Of a DNA stretch of 64,000 nucleotides, positions 1-11,115 are shown piece after piece. The notes under the pieces are model-generated. The model worked only from the letters and a program-made list of their open reading frames with translations, had not been told where the DNA came from and ran no database searches. How positions within the stretch are numbered: position 1 is the stretch's first letter; every line of letters begins with the position of its first letter. Source of the stretch: Hyaloperonospora brassicae (taxonomy: Eukaryota; Oomycota; Peronosporomycetes; Peronosporales; Peronosporaceae); the NCBI GenBank assembly GCA_947650285.1, contig CANTFL010001478.1, positions 1 to 64,000 of the forward strand, given 5' to 3'. The translations under genes and the position numbers were made by a program.

Positions 1-134
1 AATCAATTGATGACAGACACCAGTCTTCAACAATTGATACGCTCACTGTGTTCTAATATTACCTTATAGGGTACCCCCCTCTCGTGTGTGCACCACACCT
101 ATCGTCGGCTACCAGCCGACGTGTAACCCCGTTA
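1..134 (-). repeat. Inverted partial copy of element A LTR-type sequence
   Basis: Read on the minus strand, this stretch begins TGTAACGGGGTTACACG and runs through a GTCGGCTGGTAGCCGAC dyad into sequence resembling 1036-1135 on the plus strand (shared GTGTGGTGCACAC and TATCAATTGTTG blocks). It is therefore an inverted partner of the LTR-like sequence at 1027-1480, cut by the window edge. Whether it is a second LTR or an inverted fragment cannot be told from here. Confidence 0.5.
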
Positions 135-1026
135 CACATGATCCACGAGACGCATTCCTCAAGGTGAGAAACGTTAGCGCACGTCGTGCCGCTAACGCAT
201 TTGGAAATGACTCGACTCGATCACGTAACTCATGGCAAAAGAAAGGAACACAGCATCTCTGTCACTTAGCGTAAACAGCAGCATCGTGACGCTTCGTTTG
301 CGCTATTTGTCGCTCATTCAGCTGACCTGCTGATGTCACGTCGCCCTAACGCCTTTCCGATCTTGAGAAGGTGCTAACGCACTTGCAACCATCTAGAGCA
401 CGTACACAGGTGCCATGTGACTTGAGGACATGGGCGAAGCAGCGTCACGCCCGGGTTAGCCTGCTGACCTTATAGATCACTCCCATGTCGTTGAACAGCT
501 GGGACCCGATTAACCACTGAAGTAAAACTCGACGAAGGTGCAGCAAGAGATTGGGGATGTTGTCGAGGAAGCACATACACTACGGCGCGCTTTATAATCC
601 TATCCCGTGACGCTGTGCCCAAGCAAGGGCTTTCTCCACATGTGCCGGAAAGCGTGTCGTGGGTTTCGAAGCTGAGGTGCTTCTACTTGCTACGATAACG
701 TCGCTGCATCTGTTTCATTTTGCGAAGCACGCGGTCGACAGCTGCGGATCAAAGTAGTATTCACAATCATCCGAGTACAGAAATACACGACTCTCTCAAA
801 GCAAAATAAATTGGCGCTGTTTGGCGCACGGATGCCGTCAGTGTTCAGTTTGATACTTTACATGATCACGAGCAATGGCGAGCGCGTGACGTTGACCGCG
901 ACACGTAAAGAGCTTCAAGCGCGGATTGGCGCACGCGCGAACACGTCTCAACTTCCTCACGTACATGGGCGAAGGCGAGCTGCATTGTCACTTTTGCGCC
1001 TCGCAGTCGCTGTAGCTTGGCAACGA
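135..1026. other. Decayed repeat interval between inverted LTR-like copies
   Basis: No intact gene is visible. The part at about 521-745 resembles 48409-48600: both carry a GTTGTCGAGG..GCACATA block followed by a GCTGCATCTGTTT block and a GCACGCGG block in the same order. At 48.5 kb the plus strand reads as a decayed coding region, so this interval probably holds an older fragment of the same unidentified element. Open frames on either strand here start with non-ATG codons and are not supported as genes. Confidence 0.4.
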
Positions 1027-1480
1027 GTGAATAGGTAACACGTCGGTTGGTAGCCGACATAAATGTGTGGTGCACACCAGAGGTGAGATCCCATTGAAAC
1101 TTACATATGAAGATCATATCAATTGTTGCGGGCTGACGTGTGCCAGCTACCGAATTGCGAGAATTTTTAGGAGGTATTCATTAGTGCATTAGAGTCCCGA
1201 TCAGGTCGTTTGGTCTAAGGTGTTCTTTTCGATAAAAGCAAAACAAAGTTCAGTTCCCCTTTTAATCTGTTACCGACACTTGCCTTATTATTGCGTCTCA
1301 GGTCGAGAGAAAGCCAAGTCTTGTTACGATATAGAGTCCTGCGCACACTGCGCAGTCAATCCACCGAACCGTTCGGTTCCTTGAGCAACGACCTGGAGAT
1401 TAAGCTTGTTGACTTGTACAGTCAAGCAATTAGATGAACTGACTTGCTCATTGAGCGAGAAGGCTTCCTCCGGTTTCGAG
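1027..1480 (+). repeat. 5' LTR-like sequence of element A
   Basis: It starts TGAATAGGTAACACG and precedes gag by about 80 bases. The stretch from about 1090 matches a part of the 936-bp array unit with many substitutions: shared blocks include GCTACCGAATT, TTTAGGAG, TCGATAAAAG and AAGTTCAGTT in the same order and spacing. The same family is present inverted at 1-134. The 3' boundary is uncertain. Confidence 0.5.
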
Positions 1481-1558
1481 TTGTATCAGATCCGCTAAAC
1501 TGGGCAGCACTCTTAGTCAATCTATGATTGAGTTTGTATGGACTAATCTCTTTTGAGT

Positions 1559-1744
1559 ATGGAACAAAACACCCCTCTCTTTGAACCCCAGAATATCGCG
1601 CTTGATAAGCTGACCACGGCGGTGAGCCCGGAGCAGGTGGAGTGTCTTGTGGCACAAGGCCTGGACGTGTTGAACGCGCGTCTGGAGGGCTTTATGCAAA
1701 TCGAAACGACCCTTGTAGGGAAGGTCCGAGACCAAATGGCATCG
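1559..1744 (+). pseudogene. Element A gag, N-terminal part, cut by a solo LTR
   Basis: An ATG at 1559 opens a 62-codon frame beginning MEQNTPLFEPQN. It ends where the family-C LTR inserts at 1745. The reading frame resumes on the far side of the LTR: counting one copy of the duplicated target, the same frame stays open for a further dozen or so codons from 2142 before a stop. That continuity supports both the coding call and the insertion point. Gag function (capsid-type particle protein) is inferred from position upstream of the recognisable gag fragment at 2721-3090, because this N-terminal part has no diagnostic motif by itself. Confidence 0.5.
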
Positions 1745-2136
1745 TGTAACGGGGCAGCCCGTTACATGGAAATTGTCCTTTAGAGGATAATGATAATAAA
1801 GAATATTATGTTAAATATTCTTTTAACAATATCACCAATGGTGGTGATATTGATGGGTCGACCAAAGAGTCTGCTCATTGGTTGATACCTTGACGATATC
1901 AACCCACTAATCGCCGCGAGACGCGCGCGATGAGTGGTGAGTAGACGTCGTCATACATTCAGTTAGATTAGTATAATTAAGTTAAGTCAAACAGAGAGAC
2001 AGTGGTAGAAGACTTAATTCTATTAATATAACAGTTTTACTTTTCCCTTATCTACGCTTCCTCGTTTGCCTCGTGTACGTCTTTCGGGGCACCAAAACCC
2101 TTGCGTTAAGTTCACGGAAGGGTGTGCCCCGCTAAA
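1745..2136 (+). repeat. Solo LTR, family C
   Basis: The LTR starts TGTAACGGGGCAGCCCGTTACA and ends in a degenerate GTGTGCCCCGCTAAA. It is about 392 bp and matches the inverted copy at 43795-44185 along its whole length, including the GGTCGACC, ACAGAGAGACAGTGGT and CGTACGTCT-like blocks. Flanks are CATCG (1740-1744) and CGTCG (2137-2141), a 5-bp target duplication with one change. It contains its own hairpins, for example AATATCACCA/TGGTGATATT near 1831-1854. No internal region is present, so it is a solo LTR formed by LTR-LTR recombination. Confidence 0.85.
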
Positions 2137-3100
2137 CGTCGGCTCAGCCAACACGCTTTGTGTCTGCACCCCATCAGCACTGGGCATGAAAACGGAACCG
2201 TCACTATTGACAAAGGCGCGACGACACAGCGGCTATCGATTTGTCGCATTTTCTCGTGCTTGTAAAATTGCTTCATAAAGGGAGTATGATATTACTACCA
2301 CCTACACTGGCTCATGATGAATGGATCCTACTTCACGACCAATCTACTACTAAGCTGAGAAAAATCTGATGGATTGATTGATGGATGGTTGATGGATAGA
2401 TGATGATATGGAATGAGATGAAGCATTCAGTTTGGCACATTGGAGTAACAAGCTCTTTAATATATTATCAATTTTATCTTGACTCCGCAAGACCCTCTCA
2501 AGCAAGGCTAGCGGACCGATCATCCCATTGCAAGCGAAGGGTGTGTCATTGGGTATGAGACTTATCCAGTCAAGTGGAACGTTAAACCTTAATCCGGGAA
2601 AAGGTGGTAACCTTATCCTCTGGATGTGCGAGGTAGAGATATCCAATTGTCCGGGCTTGATACGGACCTAGTATTATTGAGTCGCGGTGGCTATCGAAAA
2701 GCTCACTGATAGATAAGTGAATGGGCACTTACGTACGCGCAGTTCGTCGAACGGGGATGGCTTCACCACACGGGATAAGTAAAGGGTCAACTTTTATACG
2801 CTTTATACCGCCTTATCAGGCGTGTTTTGTGCGATCACGCTTCTTCTCTACCCTTCAGGGAAGTATTGAGTTTTCCGACTGTTTCCAAGCGTATAAAGAC
2901 ACTCATGACTGCTACTCCAAACGAACCTATCTTAGAGGTAGTCCATGTGACGGTTTTAATGGAAGGCCTTCGTTCTGACCTCGCCAGAACTGAGGTCTTG
3001 TGTGTCCCCCCTTGTACCTTGGACGAGGCAGTCGAAAAAAACGCTCAATGAGGACTTAATCTTTAAACTTGCTAAGCTTGGTTGGTACGTGTAAGATCAA
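2137..3100 (+). pseudogene. Element A gag, remaining part
   Basis: The recognisable core is at about 2827-3090, where the plus frame reads VTVLMEGLRSDLARTEVL, a pattern typical of the retrotransposon gag domain of oomycete Gypsy elements, followed by a decayed NAQ..NL..C segment matching the usual alanine-rich end of that domain. The stretch 2280-2720 has no legible frame. It includes a GATG-rich simple-sequence run at about 2368-2412. Several stops and at least one frameshift separate the parts. Confidence 0.5.
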
Positions 3101-4797
3101 ATATTCCTCGAGCAAGCCCCAGCTCTATTATCACCTCAGCGTTTTCTAGACCTAACCTCAAATTCATTGTCAATGCTGTAGATGAAAATGACGATGAAAC
3201 GGAGCTTTGAGTTGTTAAACGACGTGACTTCCGTCACTTCTATACATGCGATATTTAAGAGTTACACAACGGATGTCCATTGCGCAAGAATCGCCGAAAT
3301 ATATGAATCGAACATTGGTGAGGCACAGTAAAACGTCACTTGTAAGTAGGTGCGGGGTATTCTACCAAGAAAGAATTGGGTTATGTAGTACCTTAGGTAG
3401 ATATACAAGACTTCGCCCATCAGAGTTCTGTCTATTTTAAAACGGAGCGTGTTTGTAAGTCGATATTACTTGTAGTTTAGACAATAACAAACATGTTTTC
3501 TACTCCTTGGATGATTCTCATCATAATTACGAATCACTATAACCCATTCTCATCGTCTTTTCCCGGAATGGAGACAGCCGTATGCTAAAGGGCTGAGAGT
3601 ACAAGATTTGAGAATAATATTATTCGTCTGACGACCGAACGTCTGTCATAGCGCCAAAAAAACATAAGTTAAGCAGTGAAGTTCTTGCATTCTACTAGCA
3701 TGAAAGGCTGGCTAGTAATCTTCTTAGGGACTTTTTACGATCGCATTTTACAAATATTTTGAATACGAACGCTATGAGACATGGAATGATTATAGGACTT
3801 AGACCTTAGGCGACACGCACATGTTAATAAGTGGAGATATGGCGAGTCATGAACTGACCTCGGCTAGGAAATAAAAGTGCTATTGGCTCAATCTACTGCC
3901 TGTATTTCCTAGTGTGCTCGACATTGCTTTTTCATAGTTACTTGACACCAAATACGTCAATGAATCAAAACACGAGCTAGACTCTTCAATGATGCTGATG
4001 CATCACCTATGCTGTTGCGTGATTCTTATGAAGATAGTGAATTAACATATACTACAAGCATGAATAGTCTAGAGCCGATACATAACGAGTAGGGCCCGCA
4101 TGATGTGCGTGAAACGGTACGTATCAATTTACTAGTTGAAGAGTTTGAGTTATAATACAATCATCTAGATGTAAGCCAGGATATTAGATCTCGTATAAAT
4201 CACATTATGGTTAGCAAAAATCCCGGGTCTTTCTTATCCCAACCCTTAAACCCCAATTATATTAAAAAGAATATCAGGGGACGAAAGCGACATCGATTAA
4301 CCAACTTTGAAACGCAAAACTATATATCGATACATTGTGATAATAATACACTATATACGCTTGTCGATTTATTGCTTGTATTTTCGATGGCAGCGAAATC
4401 CTTAAAGATTTTTATATGCAAATGCTCCGTTTTGGCTAAACGAAATGTCTGCTGGTGAAATTAGTCAGGCCTTCAAGGTAGGCGAATTATACAATCTTGT
4501 GACCATATACCCCGTATCAGAGCTAAACGCTTCATCACTCATGACGAGTCGATTCGTAAAGGTACACAGATGGTAATTGATGCTCTTAGTGGATATGTGG
4601 TCCTTACGACCCATGAATATATTCCATCTTCGGTAAGTTATGTCATGACGTAGTGTATAACGACCCACTGTCCGTTTCACCTCCCGAAAGAGCTGTTCGT
4701 CATGAGAATTAGGCCTTTTTCTGGAACAAAGTGCTGCGTTACACACAGTTTCCCTTGATATACAAACAGTGTTACATCATCGAAAAATTCTTTTGTG
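3101..4797 (+). other. Element A interior, unreadable (expected protease and RT start)
   Basis: By position this should hold the zinc knuckle, protease and amino-terminal RT region of element A, but stops and base changes leave no diagnostic motif that I can defend. An ATG frame at 4207-4458 (83 codons) is not recognised and is probably accidental. Confidence 0.35.
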
Positions 4798-5574
4798 CAG
4801 ATAACGCGGTAGTAATCGGTCCGAAAGAGTTGAAATATCCATTTTACGCACACATTCGTGTGTCAAGAAGGTGAATGGCAAGTGGCGCGTATTGTCCACG
4901 CTTACGAACATTAAAATGCGGCATCCATACCGGCTCAGACTCTTATTTCTCGAGAAAATCTGCTATTAAATGCCATGGTAGGACGTATTTAGGTCAGTGC
5001 ACTCGATCTAGTCGATAATTATTGCCAGCTACTAATGCGGGAGATTTTTTATATTGCTACCTGCGATGAGTACCCTGAAATGTATGGTCCGGGATTGGCT
5101 TGTAGTACCATTAGGTTTATCTAATGCCGCAGCTATTTATAATCGTCTTCCGACAAACTTGTTCAGACCTCATCGAGTCGATGCACAGACCGGATTTAAA
5201 GACATATAAGTCGATAGTCGTGCATCAAATAAAAAGTTCTGCCAAATAAAAGCATATCAGTCATTTGTGATCAGTGCTTGATTTCATGCGCACGCATAAT
5301 CCATTAACGAACAAAACTTAATGTCTATTTGGTACTGCGAAAACCTCTTCGCTCGAATTTTTTATTTGTAAGCAAGACATACGTGCAGACCTCGCTTAGG
5401 TCAAACCCATAGTTGGCTAAACGGTCATTCTGACCCAAAAACACTTGCGCCAATGTCACGGGCTAGCCAACTACTTGTACAAGTACAGTACGAATACCGA
5501 TGACAGAGCTCGTCCCGTATCAAATCTTCATAAAACGGTTTAATTGATGCGTGACTATAACACTAAACAAGCTT
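4798..5574 (+). pseudogene. Element A reverse transcriptase, decayed
   Basis: Plus-strand fragments match the Gypsy RT in order: VKKVNGKWRVLSTL (about 4866-4910), corresponding to the VKK..GGWR motif, then DWLVVPLGLSNAAAIYNR (about 5090-5145), corresponding to the conserved W..MPQGL.NAPATF block. Multiple stops and frameshifts lie between them and the catalytic aspartates are not legible. The fragment ends at the TTGAA target site of element B, and the matching downstream parts of A resume at 18278. Confidence 0.65.
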
Positions 5575-5579
5575 TTGAA

Positions 5580-5753
5580 TGTAATGGGCCATCCCGTTAC
5601 ACAAGTAATATCGGTTAAGTTTACATGTTAATAAATTAGGGGTGCTGCTTTTGAAGTAGCGGAAGTAGCACGTCGTATATTTTAGCTGGTTTAACGGGCT
5701 CAGTATCATTATTAGCCAGTAAGATATAGGCACGTCGATTGAGTGGTTCTCAT
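5580..5753 (+). repeat. Element B 5' LTR, first part
   Basis: It aligns with 17947-18119 of the 3' LTR. Its final CTCAT (5749-5753) is one copy of the Copia target duplication. The undisturbed 3' LTR has CCCAT at the same place, which shows what the empty site looked like. Confidence 0.9.
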
Positions 5754-6283
5754 TGTTAGTGAGTGATGTTGCGGCGACATGTGCAGGATATATATTGCAT
5801 ATTAGGACTAGTTGTATTGTTCTTTAGCAGGGTTATGATGTGGGATGTTAGCGATATCGTCGTAGCAACTGATTGGCTCAGTCGTTTGGGAAGGGGGATT
5901 CCAATCGGGTGAGTGCGGGACCGAGTCCCGCCGTGTGCAAGTTAATTGTGACTGATACTCACGACCTGGTGTTTGGGGTTCACCAGAACTGCGACCCACC
6001 CGCAGTTACGTCCCCCACAACCACGCAATCGTTTTCATTCTGCATATGACAAAGCAGAGGTTTGATCAAAGGTATATTACGAGACGAAATAACCCAGTGA
6101 TAAGTAAAACAAAAAGCGGTAAAGACAGGACACGAAATCGGTGGCTGAGAGACACCGGCTTCTTCTAGTCATTCGTTTTCGAGATAGGAACAATCTGAAT
6201 TCAACTCGCTTTTCGGTTTTTATCCCCGGCCGTAAGCCGTCTTCTTCTTAGTGACAGATCCATAACCTAGTTAAACTTCAACA
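5754..6283 (+). repeat. Copia 5' LTR
   Basis: The LTR is 530 bp. Its first roughly 390 bases appear identical to the 3' LTR with no indels, while the last roughly 140 bases (from about 6144) differ at around a fifth of positions. It carries a TATATATTGCATATT AT-rich segment near 5790-5805 that could serve as a promoter. Confidence 0.93.
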
Positions 6284-6287
6284 GGCT

Positions 6288-6680
6288 ATGAGCCTAAGTA
6301 ACGACTCCGGATGCAAGGTATATCCTCTCGAAGGGTCGAACTATGGGTTGAGCAGCTACAAGATGAAGATGTACCTGATGTCGAAGGGGTTGTGGGGCGC
6401 GATCTTGGGCGATGAGACAACAACTGAGGCAAAAAAACAGCAAGCCCACGCCGCGATCGTGCTAAACCTGAGTGACTCGCAGTTGATGCATGTCATCGAC
6501 TCGCCGTCTGCTAGAGACGCGATGGGGCGGTTCGCGCAGTTTCATCACAGCCAAGACATGGCTGATCGACTTTTTCCAAAGGAGAAGTTCGCCTCGTTCA
6601 AGTATGAAGCATCAAGCATGAGCTCTCACGTCATGGAGATGGAGGACCTCGTCATGAAGTTGAAGCGCTCGAACTGCTGA
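6288..6680 (+). pseudogene. Copia gag, N-terminal part
   Basis: An ATG four bases after the 5' LTR opens a 130-codon frame. It resembles the Copia gag (UBN2/DUF4219 type): LEGSNYGLSSYKMKMYL corresponds to the L.G.NY..WK..M motif near the start, and later LNLSDSQLMHV and SPSARDAMGRF match the helical gag pattern. Gag packages the element RNA. The frame stops at 6680, and gag-like sequence continues in other frames to the CCHC knuckle near 6930, so this is a truncated or frameshifted gag. Confidence 0.75.
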
Positions 6681-7340
6681 CCAAGTAGAGGACGTGTGCG
6701 CGGTACTGTTGCGGAGTCTGTCTTCAAGCTTCGAGAGCTTGGCACAGGCATTTTGCATGTCCGTCACAAGCTATAACTTCAGTGACCTCGTAAGCAAGTT
6801 GGTCGTCGAAGAAGTGCACCAGAAGGAGGCTGCGCGGGTAGAAGAAGCAACGGCTCTCTACACAGGCTAGAAGAAGGGTAAGCAGTACCCGAAGAAGCAG
6901 CAAGAACGGCGCGCGAAAGAACAATCGGGAACCTGCTACAACTGTGGCTAGGTCGGACACTACGCCAGAGACTGTCGCTTCGGTCGAGGACCAAGGGAGC
7001 ACCAGCATGACCAGTCGAACGTCGCGTTCAACGCCAGCGAAGGTATCGCGAGTGACAGCTGGGTCCCGGACTGTGGCGCGTCTGCTCACACGTACAAGGA
7101 TCGAGATGCGTTCGAAGATTGTGAAGAAGTGCACAATGCACGAAGCATATCAAGCGCGAAGAGCAACGTGAAGCTGAATATCATCGGACATGGGGCGGTG
7201 AAGCTGCGCGTTTGGACAGGGCATGCGTGGATCGACGCTCGCCTTAAGAGTACACTTCACGTTTAAAATTTTTCTAAGAACCTGTTTTCACTCACGGCTG
7301 CGACAGCGCGCGTCATGACGGTGGAGATCACGCGCAACGA
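6681..7340 (+). pseudogene. Copia gag C-terminus (CCHC knuckle) and protease, broken
   Basis: At about 6931-6972 the plus strand reads a CCHC nucleic-acid-binding knuckle, CYNCG-stop-VGHYARDC, with a TAG inside the knuckle. At about 7060-7085 it reads VPDCGASAH, the position of the retroviral-type protease active site, which is normally D-S/T-G; here the middle residue is Cys. Stops at several places mean the region cannot be expressed as one product. Confidence 0.65.
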
Positions 7341-8434
7341 GTGCGTAATGAAGCGTGGCGGCACACCGGTTGCAACAAGGAGGAAGCAGAGCTTCCTATT
7401 GTATCTCAACGTTGGTTATGGTACGGAGGCCACGTAGCCGAAGACAAGACTGAGCTATGTCATCGAAGACTGGGTCACGCGTCGTATGGGACACTGAATG
7501 CCATGGTCAAGGACGGAAGGATCAAGGGTGCGTAGATGAAGTCGAACGTTGCGTGTGACATATGCGCAACGTCAAAGCAAGTGCGCAAGTCATTCAAGAC
7601 TAGCGATGAAGAAGCTGAAACCAGGAAGAGTTCGCGCTCAAAGGTGGTGATGTGCTCCGACATTCTCGGACCTATCACGCCAGCGTCTAAGTCCGACTTC
7701 AGTTACATCGTGAATTACTTCTTGATAAAGAGCCGGTACGTGACGGTCTATCCGTTGCGAAAGAAGAGCGACGTTGCGAGTGCGTATAAGCGGTTCTGCA
7801 AAGAGATCAAGACCGCGTCTGGGACAGCGATCAAGGTGCTGCGAAGCGACAATGGCGGCGACTGCCGGAACGCGACGATGAAAAACGTTTGCAAGGCAAA
7901 GTTGATCAAGCAAGAGTTCAAGGTTCCTGATAACCCGCAGCAGAACGGGATGGCGAAGCGCATGAACCGCACGCTGGTGGAGATGACGCGCTGCATGCTC
8001 AAGGAAAGCGGACTCGACAGGTCGTACTGGTGCGAGGCACTCATGACATCGGCAGAGATCCGAAATGTTCTGCCACATGCGTCGAACAAAAACTCAAGCC
8101 CGTTTGAGATGGTGTTCAAGAAGGTTACGCGCATCGACCACATGCGCGTGTTTGGTGCGCAATGCTATGCGCACGTGGCGAAGGAGAGAGGAAGAAGCTG
8201 GACGACACAGGCGTGCGATGTTTCTTTCTCGGCTATGCGAAGGACCAGAAGGCGTATCGACTTCTGAAAGCGGACGACGGCACGATCGTGATATCAAGAA
8301 GCGTCACGTTCGTTGAGCACTACGTCTCGAAAGTTTCGAAAAACAGAGAGACGCATGTCTTCGATGTCATTGACGACGAGGACAACATGGAGACAACGGC
8401 GTTCGATGAAGACATGGAAGCACCGGTGACCTAA
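7341..8434 (+). pseudogene. Copia integrase with one stop and one frameshift
   Basis: The GAG-pre-integrase segment ends LCHRRLGHASYGTLNAM (about 7455-7505), giving the histidines of the HHCC zinc domain. A TAG at 7533-7535 interrupts the frame just before CDICATSKQ, which supplies the cysteines. The core then follows: CSDILGP with the first catalytic Asp (about 7650), RSDNGGD with the second (about 7845), and PQQNGMAKRMNRTL (about 7935) where the third residue, normally Glu in A-E-R-M-N-R, is Lys. A frameshift near 8165-8195 moves the C-terminal part (VRCFFLGY..KAYRLL) to another frame, which runs to a stop at 8434. Loss of the Glu would abolish strand transfer even without the stops. Confidence 0.85.
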
Positions 8435-8485
8435 GAAGCGTTTTGTACGCCACCACTAAGAGCACAGAATGGCTCTATCTGTGAT

Positions 8486-10248
8486 ATGGGTAATCGATCG
8501 AGCGATTCTATTCCTACGCGCGCATCTAGTACATTCGGACGAGATGGAGAAGATGAGTGGATGGTGCGACCGGTTTGGAAGAAGCGCAGCGTGGTTCAAT
8601 ACGAACAAGAGTTCCCAAACCATCGTCGTGGCCATTTCAACCTGGACGACTATGAAGCTAAATTCGACGCTTTCTACTGTTTTTCGGCCGAAGAAGATAA
8701 GGAGCAAGCGTCCGGCTATCAAGAAGTGATGAAGAGCAACTACAAGGACCAGTGGCTGCAGGCAATGAAGAGCGAGATAAAGTCGCTTGAAGAACACAGA
8801 ACATGGAAGCTCGTGGATATGCCACCGGGCAAGAAGGATGTCGGTTGCAAGTGAGCCTTCAAGATCAAGCGCGATTTAAGTGGAGAGATCATCAAGTTCA
8901 AGGCGCGCTTGGTCGGTAAGGGGTTCACGCAGCGTCCTGGAATAGACTACAAAGAGACCTTTGCACCAGTGGAGCGCAAGGAATCAAATAACACAGTGTT
9001 GGCAATCGCTGCGGCTGAAGACCTGGAGGCAGAGAACGTCGATGTTGATACGGCGTTCTTTTACGGTGGAGTGGAAGAATGGATGTACTTGGACCAGCCT
9101 GACGGCTTTAGAGATGAAAGCAATCCAACAAAGAAGTGTTTGCTGCAGAAGGCGCTATACGGGACGAAGCAAGCAGCGCGGCAGTGGAACAACAAGTTGA
9201 GCCAGCATTTGGATGATCAAGGGTTTAAGAGCAGTGCTGCGGACCCGTGTGTGTTCATTCGGGTGTCAAGGGAGGAGTACAGCATCATCGTGATCTACGT
9301 GGACGACTTGATGATATTCTGCAAGACGAAGGAGCACATCACAAGTATCACGAGCTCGTTGAATGAGGAATTCAGCATCAAAGATCTTGAAGATCTCAAT
9401 GGTTGCCTCGGGATCGAGATTCATCGCGAGCGCGAAGATGGAACGATCAAGATTAATCAGAAGGCGTACATCAAGCGGCTATCGGAGAAGTTCGGCGTTG
9501 AGAACTGCAAGGACGTGCACACTCAGGCAGACAGAAATTCGAATCTGATCAAGTTGCGTCAAGAGGAAGCGTTTGTTCCGAAGTACCCATACCGTGAGAT
9601 GGTAGGCGCGTTGATGTACATCGCCACGTGCACGCGACCGAATATCGCGCATGCGCTTGGCAAAGCTGCGAAGTTTTGCGAGCGCTACGACACGTCGCAC
9701 TGGACAGCGGCGAAACGCATTCTCAAGTATCTCAAGACGACTCAAGATTTAAGCATCGTGTTCAGCGATGTCAACAAGGAAGAGCTGATTGGATTCGCGG
9801 ATGCTAACTGGGCCGGCGACCTCGATACGCGGCGCTCGACAACAGGATTCGTTTTCTTTCTAAACGGGAGCGCGATATCGTGGAATTCAAAGCGTCAACC
9901 AACGGTCGCCACTTCAAGTACCGAAGCAGAGTACATGAGTCTGTACAGAGCAACACAGGAAGCAACTTGGCTTCGAGGTCTGCTTAAGGACCTGAACTAC
10001 TGTGGCGAAATAGCGACAACGATTTTCCAAGACAATAAAGGATGCATCGCTCTGGCCAAGAATCTCGTGTATCACTCGCGCACCAAGCACATCGACACCA
10101 GGTTTCACTTTCTGCGTGAAAAGGTTACAAGTGCAGTGATCGCGCTCGAGTTCAAGCCTACTTAAAAGATGGTCGCGGATGGATTCATCAAGGCACTTCC
10201 AAGAGGCAAGCACACCAAGTTCATCGCGGGTCTGGGCATGGCGGTGTA
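8486..10248 (+). pseudogene. Copia reverse transcriptase and RNase H, nearly intact
   Basis: The frame opens at 8486 and shows the RT lead-in WLQAMKSEIKSLEEHRTW, then a TGA at 8852-8854 replaces the usual Trp of the K-W-A/V-F-K motif. From 8855 the frame is open to 10165: KARLVGKGFTQRPGIDY, ALYGTKQAARQW, the catalytic VIYVDDLMIF (about 9290-9320), then RNase H with GFADANWAGD, STTGFVFFLNG, SSTEAEYMSL and KHIDTRFHFL. A TAA at 10163-10165 truncates the last 27 codons, which continue to a second stop at 10246-10248. YVDD is intact. Only point nonsense mutations separate this region from a full frame. Confidence 0.92.
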
Positions 10249-10281
10249 GGGCCCACACATCGCACGTACATCAAGGGAGAG

Positions 10282-10812
10282 TGTTAGTGAGTGATGTTGC
10301 GGCGACATGTGCAGGATATATATTGCATATTAGGACTAGTTGTATTGTTCTTTAGCAGGGTTATGATGTGGGATGTTAGCGATATCGTCGTAGCAACTGA
10401 TTGGCTCAGTCGTTTGGGAAGGGGGATTCCAATCGGGTGAGTGCGGGACCGAGTCCCGCCGTGTGCAAGTTAATTGTGACTGATACTCACGACCTGGTGT
10501 TTGGGGTTCACCAGAACTGCGACCCACCCGCAGTTACGTCCCCCACAACCACGCAATCGTTTTCATTCTGCATATGACAAAGCAGAGGTTTGATCAAAGG
10601 TATATTACGAGACGAAATAACCCAGTGATAAGTAAAACAAAAAGCGGTAAAGACAGGACACGAAATCGGTGGGTGAGGGTCACCGTCTTCTATCAGACAT
10701 TCGGTTTTGGAGATATGGACAACATAAATACAACTCACTTTTCGGTTTTCATCCCCGGCCGTAAGCCGTCTTCATCCACATGAAATCTTCATAGCCTAGG
10801 TAATTCCTAACA
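10282..10812 (+). repeat. Copia 3' LTR
   Basis: The LTR is 531 bp, TGTTAG at the start and CCTAACA at the end, so it has a clean 6-bp terminal inverted pair. It matches the 5' LTR base for base over its first roughly 390 bases, then diverges. CCCAT follows at 10813-10817. Confidence 0.93.
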
Positions 10813-10968
10813 CCCATGTGTCCAAGTGAACCATTCGTACGTAGGATAATTATAAGACAAAATATAAAACAGAGATCAAATACGAAGCACTAAAGACTTG
10901 GGCTTCGAGCTTCCTATAAGCTGTAGAAATAGTGTAAGATAAGTACAGGTTATAATAGCCCCGTTACA
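10813..10968 (+). repeat. Element B 5' LTR, second part
   Basis: This continues the B LTR after the Copia insertion and ends AATAGCCCCGTTACA. It aligns with about 18115-18272. CCTGGAATCACTT follows directly and is the expected primer-binding-site position; I do not recognise the matching tRNA. Confidence 0.9.
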
Positions 10969-11115
10969 CCTGGAATCACTTAGTAGTCCTTCCCATGTTT
11001 GAGTTTGGGATGAGCGATCCGTCGTAATTTGACGCTCCAGACGTGAGTCTGGAGCACGCGACTTTCCCCGTCTTACTGGTGTAGAGTGCGATGCCCTAAA
11101 TCACCTCGAGGCAAT

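Larger units (their letters stand above)
5754..10812 (+). mobile_element. Copia element inside element B's 5' LTR
   Basis: This is a 5059-bp Ty1/Copia element with LTRs at 5754-6283 and 10282-10812, each beginning TGTTAG and ending in AACA (CTAACA in the 3' LTR). Flanking 5-mers are CTCAT and CCCAT. The order of gag, CCHC knuckle, protease, integrase, RT and RNase H is the Copia order. A purine tract CAAGGGAGAG precedes the 3' LTR. Pol carries scattered stops and a frameshift but is much better preserved than A or B, so this was the latest of the three insertions, as the nesting also requires. Confidence 0.93.

Noticed and set aside
811..1117. Overlapping 75- and 83-codon frames
   Set aside because: No motif; they overlap the LTR-like repeat and an inverted repeat, and the plus-strand one starts at TTG.
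7638..8143. Minus-strand frames of 131-146 codons
   Set aside because: They lie opposite the well-supported Copia integrase and show no motif; antisense shadows.
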